The position numbers and the translations under genes are program-made. The notes under the pieces are model-generated. The model was not told the DNA's origin, did no database searches, and saw nothing but the letters and a program-made list of their open reading frames with translations. This document shows, in pieces, positions 32,501 through 41,500 of a DNA stretch of 64,000 nucleotides (its first letter is position 1; every line of letters starts with the position of its first letter). This DNA comes from Ascidiimonas sp046199005 (lineage in GTDB: Bacteria > Bacteroidota > Bacteroidia > Flavobacteriales > Flavobacteriaceae): the NCBI GenBank assembly GCA_046199005.1, contig CP176050.1, positions 372,001-436,000 of the forward strand, given 5' to 3'.

Positions 32501-35500
32501 TGGACTGAAATAGAAAGCATTCCGCTCACAGTAAACGGAAAAATTGATAAGAAAGCATTACCAGTTTGGGAAGAGCTGGAATTATCAACTAAAAAGTATG
32601 AAGCACCTACAACTATCATCGAGAAACAATTAACTCAATTATGGCAAGAATTACTGGGTCTTGATAAAATAGGTATAAACGATAACTTCTTTGAAATAGG
32701 AGGACATAGTCTTTTAGTAATGCGGCTGATTGCTGCTATCAAGATGGCAATGAAAAAAGAAGTTAGTATTGCCGATATTTTTCAGAATCCTTCAATTAAG
32801 AAGTTAGCCAGTATCATTACAGAAGACACAAAAGCGTTTGGGCTACCTGTTATTCAAAAAGCAGACAAAGCAGATGCATCGATACTGTCCTTCAGCCAGG
32901 AACGGCTATGGTTCATAGATAAACTTCAGGGAAGTGTTGACTATCATATTCCGGTCGCTCTGCATTTCAAGGGAAAATTGGATATAACCTTATTAGAGAC
33001 TTCACTACGATGCATAGTAGACCGACATGAGGTTCTCAGAACCCTGATTAAAGATTCCGATGAGCATCCGTCAGGGATCCTTACTTCTTCTGAAGACTGG
33101 AAAATAGAACAAGTTAACCAATTCAGTGATTTAGAAGATATCAGAAAGGATATTCGATTATTTATTGCTACACCTTTTGATCTCTCCGCAGATTATATGT
33201 TTAAGGCGCGTATTTATCATATTGATGAAGAAGAATTCATTCTCACAGGTGTTTTCCATCATATTGCCAGTGATGGATGGTCTAATGCGATCCTCATAAA
33301 AGAATTTACGACCATCTACGATGATCTCTACAATAAGAAACAAATAAGTCTGGAGCCCTTAGAATTTCAATATTCAGATTATGCGCTTTGGCAAAGAACT
33401 TATTTAGAGGGTGAAGTAATAGATCTTCAATTGAAATACTGGGAGCGTAAGCTTCATAATAGTATGCCATTACTCTTGCCAACTGACTATGAAAGACCTA
33501 GCGTTTTAAGTACTAAAGGCAGTAGCATAACTTTTGAGTTAGCACCTGAAATATCTCAATCCTTAAGACAAATTGCAAATACAGAAGGTGTAACCATGTT
33601 TATGCTTTTGCTTTCTGCTTTTAAAACATTGATGTTTCGGTATACGGGTCAATCTGATATTTGCATTGGCATACCGGTTGCAAACCGTAGTCAACAAGAA
33701 GTACAGAATCTTATAGGTTATTTTGTAAACACGCTTGCAATACGAAGTGATCTACATGATGATCTGTCATTCTCAGAACTTCTTCAAAACGTAAAACGCA
33801 CAACACTGGAAGCATTTGATCACCAATGGGCTCCTTTTGAAAAAGTAGTGGAAAAGGTGGTCGAAACCAGAGATAGAAGTTTGAATCCTCTCGTGCAGGT
33901 AATGTTCGATCTGCAAAGTGATGTTGAAGTAGTAGAGGATATCTCATTGCCGGATGCTTCGGTTTCTTCTCTGGACATCGAAAACGAGATCTCTCAATTT
34001 GACCTCACTTTGGTCATTAAAGATCGTTCTGAAAGTCTTGGTGTTGAGATTGAATATTGTACCGACTTATTTAAGGCGGAAACGATTGAAAGAATGATGT
34101 TTCACTTTCAAATGATTCTCGGGCATATTGCGGAAGCACCTGAAAAACAAATAGGCCACCTTTCTCTATTGCCTCCAACAGAAATCAAACAGGTAAAAGA
34201 ACTGTTTCACGGGGCCAAAAAGAAGTTTGATTTGACAAAAACGGTAGTCGATCTGTTTGAAGAACAGGTTCATTCAAATCCGGAATCTACTGCCCTTGAA
34301 TTTGGTAATAAGAAATTAAGCTATGGAGAACTCAATAGAAGATCAAATCGTATTGCAGAAGAACTTCTCAGCAGCGGTGTAGATGAAGGAAGTTTAGTCG
34401 TTTTAAGTCTTGAAAAATCCTTTGAGATAGTTGCCGGAATGATCGGAATTTTAAAAACAGGAGGGACTTATATCCCCATAGACCCTAACTTCCCTGTCGA
34501 TCGAAAGCTCACCATTTTGAAAGAGAGCAAATCAAAATTCGTTCTTACTACGAAGGGAGAACTCGGTATTTACAATGATTATGCAACAAGTATTGATATT
34601 AACGATATAAAAGGTAACTCGAAGGATGTTAAATCTAAAGGAAAACCCGACGGACTAGCTTACATCATTTACTCTTCAGGGACTACCGGAAAGCCCAAAG
34701 GAATTAAAATCAGTCATAAATCACTTAGTAATCTGTTGCATGATTATAACAAGCGCTATCAATTTAATAAAAGCAGCAAAGTGCTTCAACTTACTAATTT
34801 GGTAGTAGATATAGCTTTTCAGGAGATTTTTTCAACGCTTATTAATGGTGCCACTCTGGTAATTCCGGAAGAAGAGATCATTCTTGACAGGGAAAGTATC
34901 CGCAACTTAATTGATCGGCACGAAATTAACTTTATTCAAACTGTTCCCGATACCTTACGGACTTTTTTCTCGGAAGGAGATCGTTTAGAGTCTTTACAAT
35001 ATATACTGTGTGGCGGTGATAAACTGGAAAATTCGCTTAAAGATCTTATCGTTTCTAAAGGATATCCGCTTTACAATATTTATGGACAAACAGAAACTAC
35101 CATAGATGCTCTTGTAAGTAAATGTGAAATCGGTAAAACAGGATTTGATCAGGTCGTTGCTAATTACGAGGTGTATATTTTAAATGATGCCGGACAGATT
35201 CAACCATCGGGTGTAACTGGTGAATTGTGTATCGCGGGAATCGGAGTTTCAGAAGGATATTTAGATCCTGCGCAGGAATCTTCAAAATTTGTTACGAATC
35301 CTTTTGGTCAAGGAAAAATGTACCGTACGGGAGATCTGGGGACGTGGCATGAAGATGGTAGAATTGAATTTAAAGGCCGAATAGATGATCAGGTCAAGAT
35401 TAGAGGCTATCGCATAGAATTGTCTGAAGTTGAAACCGTGATACACCAATTTGAAGAAGTAGAGGATGCCGTAGTAAGGGCCCTCGAAGATGTTTCCGGC

Positions 35501-38500
35501 AACAAAAGATTGGTTGGATATGTAGTATCAAAAGGTGAGTTTGATCGATATCGTGTTGAAAACTACATCAAAGGACAGCTTCCACAATATATGATACCTC
35601 AATTTTGGGTTCCAATGGATAGTTTTCCGGTGTCGGTAACCGGAAAAGTGGATAAAAAGTCGCTACCAGAGCCCGATTTGACCCTACGTTCAGAAAGTAC
35701 TTATAAGGCACCGGAAACATCCCTTCAGAAAGAACTGGCTGAGATATGGGAGCAGTTACTTGAAGTTGAAAAAATAAGCATTCATGACAATTTTTTCGAA
35801 TTAGGCGGGCATAGTTTGCTGGCTACAAGATTGGTCTCCTTAATACGTAAAGAACTTAAAAGAGAAGTGTCAATTGCTGCGATCTTCGAGCATAGTACCA
35901 TTGCAACACAGGCGACTTATCTAGCCAGAAATGCTTCACTCAAATCACTTCCAGAAATTGAGGCTTCCCGAACTGAGAAGGATATTCCTCTTTCTTTTAG
36001 CCAGGAGCGTCTCTGGTTTTTAGATCAGTCACAAGGAAGTACCGAGTATCATATGCCCGTTGTTTTAGAACTAAGAGGAAAGCTAAATGTTTCAGTACTT
36101 GAAGATTCATTTAAATACATTATCCATCGACATCAAATACTGCGTACTGTAATTAATGATCATGAAGGTACAGGTTTGCAAGGTATTATTCCTGCTGAAT
36201 CGTGGAAAATGGATGTTGAGCGTATTGATGCTATTGAAAAAATACCATCCGTAATTAAGTCGTTTGTAAACCGTCCGTTTGATTTAACTTCAGACTATAT
36301 GTTCCGTGCCTGTTTATACGAATTGCCATCAGATCAATTCATTCTGGCAGGCGTTTTTCATCATATTTCCGGAGACGGTTGGTCGAATAATATCCTTATA
36401 AAAGAGGTTGTAACGGTGTACAATGCTCTTTCAAGAACCGAAACTGTAAATCTCGAACCACTTTCGCTCCAGTATGCCGATTATGCCATCTGGCAACGTA
36501 AACATCTGGAGGGCAATTTTTTAGATACTCAGCTTTTATACTGGGAAAATAAACTTACGGGGGTTTCGTCTTTACTTCTACCTACAGATCATCCACGTCC
36601 TTCTTTACAAAGCAAAGAAGGCGATGTAATCCATTATAGTATTGATAGCTCTTTAAGTGAAGCGATCAATGCGTATGCTAAAGAAGAAGGCTGTACACTG
36701 TTTATGGTCTTGCTCACAGCATTTAAAATTTTATTATATCGCTACACCAATCAGGATGATATTTGTGTGGGCACCCCTGTAGCGAATCGTACACAACATT
36801 CAATTGAGAATTTAATAGGTTATTTCATAAACACGTTAGCTCTTCGAAGTGATTTGAGTGGAAATCCTGATTTCAAAACATTGCTGCAGCAAATCAGGCA
36901 AACTACTTTAGAAGGATACGATCATCAAATGGTACCTTTTGAAAAAGTTGTTGAGAGGGTTGTCTCAAGCAGAGATCTACGAGTGAGCCCTTTATTTCAG
37001 GTGATGTTTGTACTTCAAAATACTGCTGATATTAGTGATCAAATCGAACTGGAAGGACTTGAGGAGGTTAAAAAGTATGAAACCGAAACCGTGAGTTCTA
37101 AATTTGATATTACGCTTACAGCAACCGAATCGGATGAGGGTATTCAATTAGAACTTGAATATTGCACGGCAATCTTCGAAAAATCGCGTATGGAGCGGAT
37201 GCTTTTACATTATGAAAGATTGCTTGCACATATAATTTCTAATCCGGAAGCTTCCATTGACAACTTTTCTATACTAACCCCTGCTGAAGAAAATCAGCTG
37301 CTAAATAATTTCGCAGGATCTCATCTGGCGTATCCTAGGAAGTCGAGTGTTGTAGATCTTTTCGAGAAGCAGGTAAAGAGCACGCCGGAAGCAATTGCGC
37401 TAAGTTTTGGAGAAACCCAATTAAGCTATAAAGAACTGAACAAGCGTGTAAATCAGCTTGCAAGTTATTTGATCAAAAAAGGCATAGGTGAAAATTCCTT
37501 TGTCGGAATTTGTCTGGATCGTTCTGCAGATTTACTCATTGCTGTTTTAGGTGTAATCAAGACAGGAGCTGCCTATGTGCCTATCGACACTTCATATCCA
37601 GAAGAGCGAATCGCATTTATGCTGTCTGATACCAATGCAGCTTATTTAATAACAAATAGTCAAAAGGACTATGATCAGAAAATCTTAAAAGAGCTATCCT
37701 TAATTCAAATAGATCGAATCGATAAGCAATTGAGACGTTACGCTACTAGTAACATTAAAGTTTCTATTCCTTCTGATGCTCTTTTTTATGTAATGTACAC
37801 ATCAGGTTCTACCGGTACTCCTAAAGGAGTGTTGGTAAGCCACCGAAATGTGGTAAGTCTGGCCACCAGTTGTGACTATGTTGCACTCAATTCTGATACA
37901 CGCTGGTTATCTACCGGATCTGTTTCTTTCGATGCAACCACTATTGAGTTTTGGGGTACATTACTTAATGGGGGTACGCTAGTAATTACGGATTCTGAAA
38001 CCTTGCTGAACACGAGTTCTTTAGGAACGACCCTTAAACACCATAATGTAAATACCCTTTGGATGACAGCTTCCTGGTTCCATCAGGTGGTTGAGGAAGA
38101 TATTACCGTTTTTGAAGGGCTGGAATATTTACTTGTCGGGGGTGATAAGGTGTTATATCCATATACTAATAAAGTTAAATCTAAGTATCCTTCTCTCAAA
38201 CTCATTAACGGGTACGGTCCTACCGAGAATACCACGTTCTCCACAACACATAACATAGAAGGAAACCTTACCAAAGATGTGCCTATCGGGAAGCCGATCA
38301 AAAATCGGGAAGCATATATTTTCCATCCTGGAATGCAATCCTTACAGCCAGTTGGAGTTCCCGGAGAGTTATGCTTGTCGGGTGATGGTCTGTCAAAAGG
38401 ATATTTGAATCAGGAATTCCTAACCATAGAGAAATTTGTCCATAATCCTTTGAAAAAAGACGCGATAATTTACAAAACAGGTGATCTTGCTTATTGGAAA

Positions 38501-41500
38501 GAAGACGGAACCATTGTTTTTGCGGGAAGAAAAGACGATCAGGTAAAACTTCGTGGTTATAGGATTGAATTAGGTGAAATTGAAAAGGCTTTACAAAAAC
38601 TAGAAAGTGTTCATCAAAGTGTAGTAGTTCTCAAAACTGATGAAGCTGGTAATAAACGCCTGGTGGGATATCTTGCAACGGAAGACGGTACTTATAATAG
38701 GACTGAGATTGAGCACAATTTAAAGGAGCAATTACCTGATTATATGATCCCACAAATGTGGGTAAGTTTGAAAAGCCTGCCACTAACGACCAATGGAAAA
38801 GTAAATAAGGAAGCCCTGCCAGATGTGAATTTAGAGGAATTATCCACCGCAAATTACGCACCTCCTGTTACAGATTTAGAGCATTCGTTGGCAGGTATCT
38901 GGCAAGATCTTTTGGGTATAGAAAAGATAGGTATTCACGATAACTTTTTCGAATTAGGGGGTCATAGCCTGCTGGCGACCCGCCTCACGGCAAAGATTCG
39001 AAAAGAGTTGTTATTAGAGCTTGCGATCGCAGCTGTTTTCAAGCATCCCACCATTTCTTTATTAGCGCAAAAGCTGGGAGACACTCAAAAAGGTGTGGCT
39101 CTTCCTGCAATTCAATTTCAGGAACGTCCTGAGAAGATCCCGTTATCATTTAGCCAGGAGCGTTTATGGTTCATAGATCAATTGCAGGGAAGTGTTGAAT
39201 ATCACATTCCGATTGTGCTGGAACTTCAGGGTTCATTATCGATAGATCATCTGGAGACCGCATTACAAACCATTGTAGCCCGCCATGAAGTGTTGCGTAC
39301 TGTGATCCATACAGAAAGCGGGACGGGTTATCAAAAGGTACAGTCTTCAGATTCGTGGTCACTTACCCAAAAAGATCTGGAAGATGAACGTACTCTTGAA
39401 AGCGTTATTACCGATTATATAGCACAGCCTTTTGATCTTTCTGCCGATTATATGTTTCGGGCGTTGTTGCTAGGTCTTTCAGATCAGAAGTATGTACTTA
39501 CCGGAGTGTTTCATCATATTGCCAGTGATGGTTGGTCTAACGGAATACTGGTAGCGGAGTTTGTAGCGATCTACAACAGTTTGCAACAAGGTGTTTCCTT
39601 AGGGTTGCCACCACTGGAGGTTCAGTATGCAGATTATGCCTTGTGGCAACGTTCATACATAGAGGGAGCCATTCTGGACCACCAATTAAGGTACTGGGAA
39701 GAGCAACTTCAGGGAGTGAGTCCTTTATTGATGCCTACCGATTACCCGCGACCTTCAGTACAGAGCATACGTGGTGGCACCTTGCATTTCAGTATAGATG
39801 CTTCATTAACACGATCACTTGAGGCGCTTTCACAATCTGAAGGAGTAACGATGTTTATGACACTACTGTCTGCTTTCAAAGTATTACTGTATCGCTACAG
39901 TCGTCAGGAAGATATCTGCGTAGGTACTCCGATAGCGAACAGGACCCGAGAAGAGGTATCTGGATTGATCGGTTATTTTGCAAATACGCTTGCCTTACGA
40001 AGTGATTTGAGTGGCAACCCGACATTCAGAGAGTTGTTACAAGCTGTAAAGCAGACTACCTTAGAAGGGTATGACCATCAGGATGCACCTTTTGAGAAAG
40101 TAGTAGACCGGGTAGTGACCAGCAGAGACATGAGCATGAGCCCCTTATTTCAGGTAATGTTTGTGATGCAGAATAATCCGGTAGACAATAACCCGGTAAC
40201 CGTAGATGGAATAACGATTAGTCATCACGAATCTGAGAATTTCACAACCAAATTTGACATTACCCTGACCGCTACACAAGAAAAAGAACAACTATTCTTT
40301 GAGCTCGAGTATTGTTCAGATCTTTTTAAGGAAAATACCATTCAAAGATTATGGACGCATTACGAAGGGATACTGCACAGCATAATTGAAAATTTACAGT
40401 CCAGTATTCATGCAATACAAATGCTTTCCACCTCTGAAAAACTCAGTTTGCTAGAAACATTTGAAACTGAACAAGTAGATTACCCAAAAAATGAGACCAT
40501 TGTAAGTCTTATTGAAAGTCAGGTGAAGAAAACACCAAACGCCATTGCAGTTATTCATGAAGAAGAAACTATCTCGTACGACGAGTTGAATAAACGCTCG
40601 AATCAGTTAGCAAGATTTCTACAAAAGAAGGGTGTCGTTACAGAAACATTAGTTGGTCTTTGTTTGGACAGATCAATTGAAATTATTGTGGCGATGTTGG
40701 GTATTCTAAAAAGTGGAGGTGCCTATGTTCCCATAGATCCTGATTACCCTGAAGATCGTATCGAGTTCATGATCGAAGACTCTGCAATGCAATTTGTGGT
40801 GACTACCCATGGAATCTCGGGAAGACTACCAGATAAAAGCGGACTTGAAATTATTTCGCTGGACAAGTCAAATGAAAGCATCCAGAAGCTTTCAAAAGCC
40901 AAATTACGCCGGAAGGTTCAATCAGGTGATTTAGCATATGTAATTTACACGTCAGGATCTACTGGTAAACCCAAGGGAGTATTAATCGAGCACCATAATG
41001 TTGTTCGGTTATTTAAGAATGAACAAGCGCTTTTTGATTTTAATGAATATGATGTCTGGAGCGTTTTTCATTCCTTTTGCTTTGATTTTTCAGTTTGGGA
41101 AATGTATGGGGCCTTGTTCTATGGTGGTCGAATGGTGATCGTATCTAAAGAAGTGGCAAGAGATACCACCGCTTTCGCTAAATTACTTGTTGCCGAAAAA
41201 GTTACGGTACTAAATCAGACACCCTCTGCTTTTTATACACTTCAGGAATACAGTGAAGAACTGTCCAGAAATCAAATCAGATACGTGATTTTTGGAGGGG
41301 AAGCATTAAAACCTTCCTATCTGAAGCCCTGGAGGACCATGAACGAGCATGCCAGATTGATTAATATGTATGGTATAACCGAAACCACCGTACACGTTAC
41401 TTACAAGGAAATTAATGATGAAGATATTAAAAAAGCGACCAGCAATATAGGGAAAGCTATCCCAACACTTAGTTGTGTTGTTTTAGATGAAGCACTCAAT

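Noticed and set aside
29716..40171. Dual epimerisation/condensation domains in genes 1 and 2
   Set aside because: The second N-terminal HHxxxxxGD motif of dual domains is absent. These domains begin with SFSQERLWF like ordinary LCL domains, so no extra D-residues are predicted from them.
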